Below are positions 16,043-24,537 of a DNA stretch of 54,215 bases, one piece after another. This DNA comes from Candidatus Epulonipiscium sp. (GTDB lineage Bacteria > Bacillota > Clostridia > Lachnospirales > Defluviitaleaceae): positions 1 through 54,215 of the forward strand of contig JAAYPH010000123.1 of assembly GCA_012519955.1 (NCBI GenBank). Reading direction: 5' to 3'. Each line of letters begins with the position of its first letter. The first letter of the stretch is position 1. The notes under the pieces are model-generated. The model saw only the letters and a program-made list of their open reading frames with translations, did not search any database and was not told where the DNA came from. Both the position numbers and the translations under genes were made by a program.

Positions 16043-16111
16043 AAACTTTTCCTCCCCTTTAAACAAATATGTGGTATTAGTTATGCTAGTTAATATGAAT
16101 CTTGTGTTTTA

Positions 16112-16153
16112 AGCATATCAGTTTAATAAAAATGTGTCAACTAGTATATTAGT
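16112..16153 (-). promoter_or_regulatory. dctP promoter with adjacent GntR operator
   Basis: On the minus strand TTGACA (16140-16135) and TATGCT (16117-16112) are spaced by 17 bp. The near-palindrome ACTAGTATATTAGT (16140-16153) touches the -35. It agrees at 13 of 14 bases with the uxuA-side operator and at 12 of 14 with the gntR-side site. Confidence 0.6.
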
Positions 16154-16248
16154 ATTCTTGTATTTTTTGTTTATTTCTTATAATTTTATTGCTTAGTTTA
16201 TGTAAGATGTGCATAGAATATTGGTTTTTTATTCGTTTTAATAACATA

Positions 16249-16283
16249 TTGACATATGAATATTTGTAGACTAATATATTAGT
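16249..16283 (+). promoter_or_regulatory. uxuA promoter with overlapping GntR operator
   Basis: TTGACA (16249-16254) and TAATAT (16272-16277) are spaced by 17 bp. The perfect 14-bp palindrome ACTAATATATTAGT (16270-16283) covers the -10 box, a classical repressor position. Directly after it, TATGCTAGTT (16283-16292) repeats a sequence at 16082-16091 near the dctP start. Confidence 0.65.
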
Positions 16284-16335
16284 ATGCTAGTTTGATATGT
16301 TCTTATGTGTAAAATATAAATAGGAGGAAACTTTT

Positions 16336-17415
16336 ATGAAAATGATCCTACGCTGGTTTCCAGGGGGAAACGATAGTGTCACTCTGGAGCAAATCAGGCA
16401 AATACCTGGCGTATCTGGTGTGGCCGCTTGTCTGATTGATATTCCCGTTGGGGATGTCTGGCCTTTAGAGCGATTGGAAGCTATGAAAAAGGAAATTAAT
16501 GATGCTGGTTTAGAAGTAGAAGTAATTGAAAGCGTTAACATTCATGAAGATATAAAAAAAGGATTGCCTACCAGAGATCAATATATTGAAAATTATATAA
16601 AAACCCTCGAAAACTTGTCCAAAATAGGCATCAAATGTCTTTGCTATAACTTTATGCCCGTACTTGACTGGGCACGAAGTGAATTAGCTTTACCCTTAGA
16701 GGATGGTTCTTATGCAATGGCATATCGCCATGAAAAAGTTTTAGAAATGAATCCTAATAATATGGCTGATGTAATGCAAAGTCAATCTTTAGGTTATGCT
16801 CTTCCCGGCTGGGAACCTGAACGTCTTAGTGTTATGCAGAAAGATATTGAGTTCTATCAATCGATGTCTACAGAAACCTACTGGGAAAATATGAAATACT
16901 TTTTAGATGCGGTTATTCCTTATGCAGAAAAATTTGACATCAAAATGGCTATTCATCCGGATGATCCACCATGGCCACTTTATGGATTACCAAAAGTAAT
17001 ATCTACTGCTGAAAATATTAGAAAGTTTTTATCTTTAAATGATAGCCCATATAATGGCCTGACTTTATGTACTGGTTCTCTTGGAGCTAACTTAAATAAT
17101 GATATCCCTGCAATCTGTCGTGAATTTTCTTCTCAGGGCAGAGTCCATTTTGCTCATATTCGTAATATTAAACATATCTCTGAAAAAGATTTTAATGAAA
17201 CAGCTCATTTAAGCGAATGTGGGGATTTAGATTTATTTGAAATTACAAAAGCATTTCATGATACTGATTTTAATGGATATATCCGACCAGATCATGGAAG
17301 AATGATATGGGGAGAGAAAGCAAGACCCGGATATGGATTATATGACAGAGCATTAGGTGCAAACTATATTTTAGGTCTTTGGGAAGCTATCACTAAAATG
17401 AAGGAAGGTAAATAG
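16336..17415 (+). CDS. uxuA: Mannonate dehydratase
   Basis: This 359-residue enzyme dehydrates D-mannonate to 2-keto-3-deoxy-D-gluconate. The TIM-barrel metal-binding motifs are visible: CLCYNFMPVLDW (residues ~98-109), IHPDDPPWPLYGLP (~214-227), the HIRNI segment, and the signature RPDHGRMIWGE (~316-326). The start follows AGGAGGAAACTTTT. The stop is one base before the uxuB start, so the two are coupled. It lies divergent to a TRAP transporter under a shared operator type. Confidence 0.95.
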   Translation: MKMILRWFPGGNDSVTLEQIRQIPGVSGVAACLIDIPVGDVWPLERLEAMKKEINDAGLEVEVIESVNIHEDIKKGLPTRDQYIENYIKTLENLSKIGIKCLCYNFMPVLDWARSELALPLEDGSYAMAYRHEKVLEMNPNNMADVMQSQSLGYALPGWEPERLSVMQKDIEFYQSMSTETYWENMKYFLDAVIPYAEKFDIKMAIHPDDPPWPLYGLPKVISTAENIRKFLSLNDSPYNGLTLCTGSLGANLNNDIPAICREFSSQGRVHFAHIRNIKHISEKDFNETAHLSECGDLDLFEITKAFHDTDFNGYIRPDHGRMIWGEKARPGYGLYDRALGANYILGLWEAITKMKEGK

Positions 17416-17416
17416 C

Positions 17417-19033
17417 ATGAAACTGTCTATCGAAAGTATAAAAAGCGAGAAAGCTTCATGGAAATTAGCTGATGTAACTCTTCCTGCTTTTGATCTTGAA
17501 GCTCTAATTTCTAATACCAAAGCAAATCCTACCTGGGTCCACTTTGGCGCAGGCAATATTTTCAGAGGCTTTATTGCTAAATTACAACATGACTTGCTTT
17601 GCTCCGGCAAAGTTGACACGGGAATTGTAGCTGTAGATACTTTTGACTATGATATTATTGATAAAATTTATAAAGACTATGACAACTTAACTCTATTAGT
17701 ACTAATGAAAGCTGATGGTACTTTAGAAAAAAGTATTGTTGCTTCTGTTACAGAATCCTTAAAAGGAGACTGTAAAGATACTTCCTCTATGAATCGTTTA
17801 AAAGAAATTTTTTGTAACCCTAAACTTCAAATGGCTAGCTTTACTATTACAGAAAAAGGTTATGCCCTAACAAGTATTGACGGCAACTATTTTCCTGTAG
17901 TTGAAGAAGATATTGCAAATGGTCCAAAAAATGCTAAACATGCTATGAGTCTCGTAGCATCTCTTTTATATGAAAGATATCTGTCAACCAAAGCCCCAAT
18001 TGCTTTAGTAAGTATGGATAATTGTTCCCACAACGGAGATAAACTAAAAGCATCAATAATTACAATCTCTAAAGAATGGCAAAACAAAGGATTTGTAGAT
18101 GAAGAGTTTATTACTTATTTAGAAGATGATTCGAAGGTTTCTTTTCCGTGGTCAATGATCGATAAAATTACCCCTCGTCCTTCAGAATTCGTTCAAAAGC
18201 ATCTTGAAGAACGTGGTATTGAAAATATGGCGCCTGTTATAACCTCTAAAAATACTTTCATCGCACCATTTGTAAATGCAGAAGTAAGTCAGTATTTAGT
18301 TATAGAAGATAAATTCCCTAATGGTCGCCCTCCTTTAGAATTAGCAGGAGTTTATTTTGCAGACAGAGATACTGTTAATAATACAGAACGTATGAAGGTT
18401 ACTACATGTTTAAATCCTCTTCACACAGCTTTAGCAGTTTATGGCTGTCTTCTTGGATATACCTCCATTGCTTCTGAAATGAAAGACCCTCAATTAAAGA
18501 ATTTGGTTGAAAAAATCGGTTATAATGAGGGAATGCCTGTTGTAGTGGATCCTAAGATAATAAATCCAATTGATTTTATTAAAGAAGTTATTAACGAAAG
18601 ACTTCCAAATCCATTTATTCCAGACGCACCTCAACGAATTGCAACGGATACTTCACAAAAAATTGCCATTCGGTTTGGTGAAACAATTAAGTCTTATGCA
18701 CTAAGAGAGGACCTAAACCCTGCAGATTTAACTTATATTCCCCTGGCTTTGGCTGGATGGTGCCGTTATCTTATGGCTATTGATGATGAAGGCAATCCAA
18801 TGGAACTTAGCAGTGACCCTATGCTCCCAGAATTAACCTCCGCACTAAAAGGCATAGAATTTGGAGATCCTTCCAGTTACAAAGGAGAATTAAAAACAAT
18901 ATTAAGCAATCCAGTGTTATTTGGTATAAATCTATACGAAGTTGGATTAGGAGATAAGGTCGAAAACTTATTCTTAGAATTAATCTCTGGCAAAGGTGCT
19001 GTGCGCAAAACTTTAATTAAATATTTAGATTAA
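17417..19033 (+). CDS. uxuB: Fructuronate reductase / D-mannonate oxidoreductase
   Basis: This 538-residue enzyme belongs to the polyol-specific long-chain dehydrogenases. It interconverts D-fructuronate and D-mannonate with NAD(H), feeding UxuA. The N-terminal Rossmann motif is VHFGAGNIFRGF, and conserved blocks VSMDNCSHNGD and PWSMIDKITPRPS follow. The length fits the longer Gram-positive form. The ATG is one base after the uxuA stop, with AAGGTA upstream as a modest ribosome site. A 58-bp hairpin repeat follows. The uronate isomerase and the KDG kinase and aldolase are not in this window. Confidence 0.92.
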   Translation: MKLSIESIKSEKASWKLADVTLPAFDLEALISNTKANPTWVHFGAGNIFRGFIAKLQHDLLCSGKVDTGIVAVDTFDYDIIDKIYKDYDNLTLLVLMKADGTLEKSIVASVTESLKGDCKDTSSMNRLKEIFCNPKLQMASFTITEKGYALTSIDGNYFPVVEEDIANGPKNAKHAMSLVASLLYERYLSTKAPIALVSMDNCSHNGDKLKASIITISKEWQNKGFVDEEFITYLEDDSKVSFPWSMIDKITPRPSEFVQKHLEERGIENMAPVITSKNTFIAPFVNAEVSQYLVIEDKFPNGRPPLELAGVYFADRDTVNNTERMKVTTCLNPLHTALAVYGCLLGYTSIASEMKDPQLKNLVEKIGYNEGMPVVVDPKIINPIDFIKEVINERLPNPFIPDAPQRIATDTSQKIAIRFGETIKSYALREDLNPADLTYIPLALAGWCRYLMAIDDEGNPMELSSDPMLPELTSALKGIEFGDPSSYKGELKTILSNPVLFGINLYEVGLGDKVENLFLELISGKGAVRKTLIKYLD

Positions 19034-19044
19034 CATAAGATAGT

Positions 19045-19107
19045 ATACCTCCAAAGTAGACAGTCTAATGAATTGAAAATTAGATGTTCTACTTGGAGGT
19101 ATTTTTA
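19045..19107 (+). repeat. 58-bp hairpin-terminator repeat, copy 3 (after uxuB)
   Basis: The block 19045-19102 aligns over its full length with copies 1 and 2 and is followed by TTTTT. It is the most regular copy: the stem ATACCTCC/GGAGGTAT is perfect. It lies between the convergent uxuB and Csp protease genes. Confidence 0.85.
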
Positions 19108-19125
19108 CTTCCCTTTTTGCGTCAA

Positions 19126-22100
19126 CTACTTTGTGTCTCTTAAAAATTGAAAGGCATTGAGTAAATTCAGTTCCCCATATCCCCATGAGTTGTCAGGATA
19201 TCTTATTGGCGTTCTTCTTTTTGCACCTCGAATTAAATAGGTTCTTACTTTCCTTGTGGTTAAAGTAGGATCATTTCCTTTTATAATTCCCCATTCTAAA
19301 ATCAGTGCCGCTGCCCCTGCTGTAAGGGCTGCTGCAACGCTTGTTCCCGTCATCTGTCCATATCTTCCGCCGGGAAGAGGTCCTTCTACATTCACACCCG
19401 GAGCAACTAAATCTGGCTTTCTTTCATCATCTCTGGTAGGTCCCCTGCCGGATGCACTATATAGACTATTATCCACATGGTTATATGATCCAACGGTAAT
19501 TGTGCCTTCTCCAGTCCCCGGAACCGTTACAGTAGTTTGGGGAACCGGTCTTAAGAAAAACGTTTCCTTGTCTACCCAGCCTTCTCTGGGAAGCCATGCA
19601 TGATAACTTCCATCTACAATAAAATCTCCATGGAGGGTTATTATCCAATTTCCCGGAGTAGGATCTTCAAATCTGATCCGGGTTAATTGATCCCCCGTTC
19701 TGGGTTCAGGGTAAATATAATCCACCCATACTTTTGTTCTTTCCAAAGTAAAATTAATTTTCTCCTGTTCTCCAAACCTGGATGGAATTCTTTCAATATA
19801 TTCACCCGTTGGGGATGTCATTGAAATCGACATTCTATCCGGAGCATTATTCCATATATTTAGAGTAAATCCTGTTTCTCCTTCTCCCACTTTAATTTCA
19901 ATATCTTCTAATTGACCATTGGCTAAATTGCCGCTGGTATGATGGGCTGTGTTGCCCTCATTCCCTGCACTGGTAAGCATCACAACGCCCCTTCTTCCAC
20001 CTAATTCCTCCATATATTCTTCAGTAAATGCCGTACCGTCATGGGCCCCTTCATTGCTGCCTATTCCTAAAACGACTGCAACCGGCTTTCCAAGTTCTCT
20101 TGCCGTTTCAACGACATATTTCAGCGCCAAAACAACATCATTACTCTGATAAACCGAAGTAGCAGGGTCTCCGATTAAATTATAATCCCTAAGATACTGT
20201 TTAGCGGGTTTTAGCTTTACAACTAAAAGCTGCGCATCAGGAGCAGCTCCTATATAATCTCCACCTGACCTATCGTACCCTGCTGCTACTCCTGCTAAAA
20301 ATGTTCCATGGCCGACTTCATCTACATGGGGTACTACTGCTCTTGGATTTTCACTATTTAAAGCGCTGTTGATTTCTTCTTCAGTAAATTCCGTTCCATA
20401 GTGAAAACCTTGGGGTGGATTCCCGTCTATGGTTTGGTCCCATATTCTTAAAATCCTGGTTGTATTGTCTTCATATAAAAATGCAGGATGGGTATAATCA
20501 ATACCTGAATCTATAATCCCGATTAATACACCGTTTCCTCTTAATTCACCGTAAGGATAATTATGAAATACCAATATATCTGAAGTTTCTAAAGCTTCTC
20601 TGGCATAATGTCCAAAAAGAAGAGGCATGGAATATTGTACAATTTCTTCTGTTTCTTCAAAAAAAGCTGCTTCCCGTCCCTTTGGAATTTGAATAATTGC
20701 ATAATTTTCATTAATAATCGTTACATGAGCTGCCCCATTTCTTAAAGCTGCCTCTACTACGTCCCCATTGTACTCAACAATATAGTCTAAATATTCTTCT
20801 GACTTGATTGCCTCCGAGTTCATCACTGGAACATTTTCTTCCTGTCTTAAATAGTCTATTTCTTGATTGGGATCTTCCTTTTCCATATTGCCCACATCGC
20901 CTCTGTTTAATCCCTCGAAAGCATTGGCTAAACATAAGGTCCCGTATCCCCAGGAGGAATCCGGATAATTTAAAAACGGACGATTTCTTTGTGCACCTCT
21001 TGTGAGATAAGATTTTAACCTTTCACCATATAAAAAAGGATCATTGCCTTTGACAATTCCCCATTCCATCAGCAGTGCCGCTGCCCCGGTGACATGGGGT
21101 GCTGCCATACTGGTGCCGCTTAAGGAGTCATACCCTCCTCCGGGAACAGGTGCCATAATATTCACTCCCGGTGCTACTATATCCGGCTTAATAAACCTGT
21201 TTCTTCTCGTATAACCTCTTCCGGAAAAAGGTGCAATCTGATTCGTCGTCCCATTATAAGCCCCCACCGTAATCATTCTCTCAGCGGTTGACGGAATTGT
21301 TTGTGTATGTTCTAAGGTTGGTTCCACAAATGCCGTTTCTCTCCCTATTTCTTCAGTAATGGGCAGCCAAATATCATAAATTCCTTCAACAATATCTACT
21401 CCATATAAATTAAGCTGCCAAATGCCGCTATCTATAAACTGATTTTTAGGCGTTAGGGAAATAAATATTTCTTCGTCTCCATTAAGAGGTGACGGCCCTC
21501 CAAAATATGCTAATATGTCCGTATTTCCCAAGGTACTTCTTTGAATACCTTCTTTGGCTGAAATTCTTCCGGTACTTTCTCCATTAGGAGCCGTCAAAGA
21601 AAATTCCATTGTATCTACAAAGGATTTCCATAGCGTTAAGGATAATCCTCCAGTTCCTTGATCCACCGTAAACTGAATCGTTTTTTCTTCTCCTTCTCTT
21701 AATGTCCCACCTACATGATGGCCTGTATCTCCTTCATTTCCTGTTGCTACAATTATATTGGTTTTCCAGCGGTTAGCCATTTCATCCATATAGGCTTCTA
21801 CGATGGAGTTTCCGTCATGAGGCCCCTCATTGGTTCCAAAACTTATATTAATTGCAATAGGCCTTTCCAGTTCTTCCGCTTTTTCTATGACATATTTAAG
21901 AGCCCGCATCAGTTCCGTTGTTCTTGGAAAAGATTCTATGCCTGTTCTTCCTAATTTTACAATGATATATTCTGCTTCCGGTGCTGCACCTACATAAGTA
22001 CCTCCACTGGCTCGGCCGTTGCCCCCTGCAATGCCTGCCACATGGGTTCCATGTCCAATCTGATCCACATGGGGTACCCGTGCTATTCTTTCCATAGATG

Positions 22101-22647
22101 TAGGCAGTGCCAGCGCTTCATCAATATCTTCTTTAGTAAATTCAACTCCCCTGGCAAAGCCCTCCGGTGGCTGGCCTTCCAAAGTTTGATCCCATATGTA
22201 TAAAATTCTGCTGCTGCCGTCTTCATTTCTAAAATCCGGATGGTTATAGTCAATGCCCGAATCTATGATGCCAAGTAATACTCCTTGTCCGCTCAAATTA
22301 TAGGGAGGTCTTTGAATACTGGTAATACAAGCCTCTCGAAGACTGTTATCAAGAGCAATGCCAAGTCTTTTAGGTCTCTCAATAAATTCTATCTGAGTAA
22401 ATTCTGTAAGCTGTGGAATCTTGGATTCCTCTAAAGTAATAATGCCGTACCCTTCAGTTAAGATTTCCACCTCTGCACCAAGCTGCTTCCCGACTTCATT
22501 TAAGTCTCCATGATATTTTACAATCACTTCCCAACGGTTCGTTTCCTCATCCAAAGCACCCTGAAGAGTTGGTATCTTTTTTCGTTCTTCTTCATCCATA
22601 TTGAGTATTAATTCCAAACTATTATCTATTTTATCATCCTGGGGCAT
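19126..22647 (-). CDS. Tandem Csp-like germination protease (two subtilase domains)
   Basis: The protein has 1173 residues from the ATG at 22647, which follows AGGGAGGAAT; the longer reading to 22692 has no such site. Each half has a propeptide-like region (~36-95 and ~617-680) and a subtilisin domain with a ~130-residue insertion, as in Csp proteases. The first triad is Asp129 (GIIDSGIDYNHP), His199 (GHGTHVAG), Ser513 (GTSMAAPH) with oxyanion Asn304. The second is Asp713, His780 (GHGTF), Ser1103 (GTSVAAA) with Asn896. Csp proteases process pro-SleC in spores. In C. difficile CspBA the second domain has lost its triad; here both look active. No signal peptide is present. Confidence 0.85.
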   Translation of the reverse strand: MPQDDKIDNSLELILNMDEEERKKIPTLQGALDEETNRWEVIVKYHGDLNEVGKQLGAEVEILTEGYGIITLEESKIPQLTEFTQIEFIERPKRLGIALDNSLREACITSIQRPPYNLSGQGVLLGIIDSGIDYNHPDFRNEDGSSRILYIWDQTLEGQPPEGFARGVEFTKEDIDEALALPTSMERIARVPHVDQIGHGTHVAGIAGGNGRASGGTYVGAAPEAEYIIVKLGRTGIESFPRTTELMRALKYVIEKAEELERPIAINISFGTNEGPHDGNSIVEAYMDEMANRWKTNIIVATGNEGDTGHHVGGTLREGEEKTIQFTVDQGTGGLSLTLWKSFVDTMEFSLTAPNGESTGRISAKEGIQRSTLGNTDILAYFGGPSPLNGDEEIFISLTPKNQFIDSGIWQLNLYGVDIVEGIYDIWLPITEEIGRETAFVEPTLEHTQTIPSTAERMITVGAYNGTTNQIAPFSGRGYTRRNRFIKPDIVAPGVNIMAPVPGGGYDSLSGTSMAAPHVTGAAALLMEWGIVKGNDPFLYGERLKSYLTRGAQRNRPFLNYPDSSWGYGTLCLANAFEGLNRGDVGNMEKEDPNQEIDYLRQEENVPVMNSEAIKSEEYLDYIVEYNGDVVEAALRNGAAHVTIINENYAIIQIPKGREAAFFEETEEIVQYSMPLLFGHYAREALETSDILVFHNYPYGELRGNGVLIGIIDSGIDYTHPAFLYEDNTTRILRIWDQTIDGNPPQGFHYGTEFTEEEINSALNSENPRAVVPHVDEVGHGTFLAGVAAGYDRSGGDYIGAAPDAQLLVVKLKPAKQYLRDYNLIGDPATSVYQSNDVVLALKYVVETARELGKPVAVVLGIGSNEGAHDGTAFTEEYMEELGGRRGVVMLTSAGNEGNTAHHTSGNLANGQLEDIEIKVGEGETGFTLNIWNNAPDRMSISMTSPTGEYIERIPSRFGEQEKINFTLERTKVWVDYIYPEPRTGDQLTRIRFEDPTPGNWIITLHGDFIVDGSYHAWLPREGWVDKETFFLRPVPQTTVTVPGTGEGTITVGSYNHVDNSLYSASGRGPTRDDERKPDLVAPGVNVEGPLPGGRYGQMTGTSVAAALTAGAAALILEWGIIKGNDPTLTTRKVRTYLIRGAKRRTPIRYPDNSWGYGELNLLNAFQFLRDTK

Positions 22648-22666
22648 ACTATTCCTCCCTAAATAA

Positions 22667-22702
22667 ATATAGAGAGATATGCCAAAGCACATCTCTCTAT
22701 AT
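22667..22702 (-). terminator. Hairpin between the hydrolase gene and the Csp gene
   Basis: Perfect 12-bp arms ATATAGAGAGAT (22667-22678) and ATCTCTCTATAT (22691-22702) enclose 12 nt. On the minus strand it is followed by TTATTTAG rather than a full T-tract, so termination may be partial. It sits ~20 nt upstream of the Csp start. Confidence 0.5.
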
Positions 22703-22718
22703 ATTTATGCACAGCTAT

Positions 22719-23555
22719 TTAATTCATTCTTTTTTCAAGCCAATCCAGTATATCCGACAGGATGACCTCTCTTTCAGGCTCATGGACTAATTCATGATAA
22801 CATTGCTCATAAAGTTTTAAAGTTTTATCCTCGGACTTAATCTTATCATATATTTCTGAAGTTCTATAATAAGGAATCACTTTATCGCATTTTCCATGGA
22901 GAAAAAGACAGGGCAACTCATAATGCTCAGCATTTTGTTGAGCCCAACTGATCCCCCTGTATAGAAATTCTGTCAGATAGCTTACCGTTGTATATTTTAG
23001 ATCAAAGGGATCGGCTTCAAATTCCCTTAAATACTGCAGATTTCTTGAAGCTCTACCCTTTATCACTCTATATATCTTTACTTTTGGAACCGTCTTGCCA
23101 AGCAATTCATAAAGTTTTAGAGGTACTTTATACATTCCCCAGGGTACTCCCAAGGCAGGACCTGAAAAAATTTGCCCTTTTATGTTATACTCTGAATGCA
23201 TTAATCCGTAAACAAAGGTGATGAGTCCTCCCATACTATGTCCAAAGGTAAAAATGGGCTCTTTAGGGTGTTTGCCTCTTACAATGGAAACAAGATCATG
23301 AAAATCCGAAATAAATTCAAAAAAAGATTCTATATGCCCTCTTTGCCCCTCTGATTGTCCATGGCTTCTATGGTCAATGGCATATACTCCATACCCGTTT
23401 TGGACTAAAAAGTTGGCTAATTCTAAATAATGTCCGGAGTGTTCTCCGTACCCGTGACTGATGATAATAATCCCCTTAGGATTATAAGGAATTTCTTTCC
23501 GATAAAAAATTCGAAGACCTTCAGAATTGGTAAAATGCCTATGCAGCATATTCAT
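22719..23555 (-). CDS. Alpha/beta hydrolase, lysophospholipase/monoacylglycerol lipase-like
   Basis: This ~278-residue cytoplasmic hydrolase starts at the ATG at 23555, which follows AAAAGGAGCG. The oxyanion motif is SHGYGEHSGHY, the DHRSHGQSEGQRG block is typical of monoglyceride lipases, and the nucleophile elbow is FGHSMGG. A later Asp in LHGKCDKVIP and the His in YHELVHEPE complete the triad. It probably releases fatty acids from lysophospholipids or monoacylglycerols. The start overlaps nothing, but the upstream exonuclease ends 17 nt before it, so the two are probably co-transcribed. Confidence 0.9.
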   Translation of the reverse strand: MNMLHRHFTNSEGLRIFYRKEIPYNPKGIIIISHGYGEHSGHYLELANFLVQNGYGVYAIDHRSHGQSEGQRGHIESFFEFISDFHDLVSIVRGKHPKEPIFTFGHSMGGLITFVYGLMHSEYNIKGQIFSGPALGVPWGMYKVPLKLYELLGKTVPKVKIYRVIKGRASRNLQYLREFEADPFDLKYTTVSYLTEFLYRGISWAQQNAEHYELPCLFLHGKCDKVIPYYRTSEIYDKIKSEDKTLKLYEQCYHELVHEPEREVILSDILDWLEKRMN

Positions 23556-23571
23556 AAAATACGCTCCTTTT

Positions 23572-24297
23572 CTATTTCTGTCCAGACCTGACTTGAACAA
23601 GTATCTTATCGATCATCCTGCTGGCTTCCGACTTTGTTAAAGTTTCAATCTCCTCATTCAAAACTATTCTATGCATTCTAATAAGATCTGATAGATATTT
23701 CTTTTGTCTTGGAGTAATCATTTCCTGTTTGGGAGGATTCCATGTAATTTCTTGAGCCGTAAAAACACTGGCATCCAAATCAAAAAAATCCTTTTTTAAA
23801 CATTGAAAAAGCTTATAGGTTGCTTCTGCATCATGAATGGCCCGATGGGCATTTTTTAAATCTATACCATAGTATGCACAAAGAGGACCTAAACTTCTGC
23901 TGGGAAGATGTTTTAAAAACTTTCTTGCGATGGCAAGAGTATCTAAGGCTTTTTTATCAAAAGAATAACCTAGATTACAACACTTTGATTTTATAAAACG
24001 ATAATCGAAAGAAATATTATGCCCCAAAATATAATCCGTATCACAAAAGTCTAAAAATCCAGGAAGTGCCTCTGAAATAAGAGGAGCTCCTGACACCATT
24101 TCATCCGTAATTCCAGTAATTTCTGTAATAAAATAAGGAATAGGAATGCCGGGATTAATCATTTTATGGTACCTAGAAACAATTTCTCCGTCCTGAATTT
24201 TAATAGCACCGATTTCAATAATACAATCCTGTACCGGATTACAGCCTGTAGTTTCTAAGTCAAAAACAATTAAATGATCTATAGTATCCTTTTTCAT
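23572..24297 (-). CDS. 3'-5' exonuclease, DnaQ/DEDDh family
   Basis: This 241-residue protein has an N-terminal exonuclease domain. Exo I is VFDLETTG (Asp12, Glu14), Exo II is LGHNISFDYRF, and Exo III is HRAIHDAEAT with the DEDDh histidine and aspartate. The family includes the proofreading epsilon subunit and stand-alone repair or RNA-processing exonucleases. The ~60-residue C-terminal part (TPRQKKYLSDLIRMH) resembles the short helical tail found in many stand-alone Firmicutes members. It is not fused to PolC or DinG. The exact substrate cannot be told. Confidence 0.88.
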   Translation of the reverse strand: MKKDTIDHLIVFDLETTGCNPVQDCIIEIGAIKIQDGEIVSRYHKMINPGIPIPYFITEITGITDEMVSGAPLISEALPGFLDFCDTDYILGHNISFDYRFIKSKCCNLGYSFDKKALDTLAIARKFLKHLPSRSLGPLCAYYGIDLKNAHRAIHDAEATYKLFQCLKKDFFDLDASVFTAQEITWNPPKQEMITPRQKKYLSDLIRMHRIVLNEEIETLTKSEASRMIDKILVQVRSGQK

Positions 24298-24377
24298 AGT
24301 ATTGCCTTTCTAATCTTCGAAATTAGTTCTTTCTATTGTATCAGAAAAACTAAGAATTGGACAGAAAAAATTCTATA

Positions 24378-24519
24378 CAAGAAAGAGTTTCGCTTACGAA
24401 ACGCTCGCGCCGAGCGCGGCCGGCAAAGCCGACAAAATACAATACGCGCGAGTGTGCATTCTGCCCGGAGGCTTTTTTATTGCATAGGAAATTTAGAGGA
24501 ATTTCCTATGCAATAAAAA
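24378..24519 (+). repeat. ~140-bp mosaic intergenic repeat, full copy (plus orientation)
   Basis: The best-preserved copy. In order it holds AAGAAAGAGTTTCGCTTACGAAAC (a small hairpin), CTCGCGCCGAGCG and CCGGCAAAGCCG hairpins, ACAAAATACAATA, GTGTGCATTCTGCCCGGAGG, TTTTTT, and a terminal palindrome (24477-24516) with perfect 16-bp arms beginning TTATTGCATAGG. It aligns with 10262-10400 in reverse orientation, and its first half aligns with 37670-37780. The GC-rich centre contrasts with the AT-rich surroundings. Confidence 0.82.
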
Positions 24520-24537
24520 TATCCATAGACCTAAAGC

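Noticed and set aside
7917..19102. The three 58-bp repeats as a CRISPR array
   Set aside because: The copies are kilobases apart, have no spacer periodicity and there are no cas genes; each sits at a terminator position.
19126..22647. The double subtilase as an assembly duplication
   Set aside because: The two halves are clearly diverged at protein level, differ in insertions, and join through a plausible linker and second propeptide, so this is an old tandem fusion.
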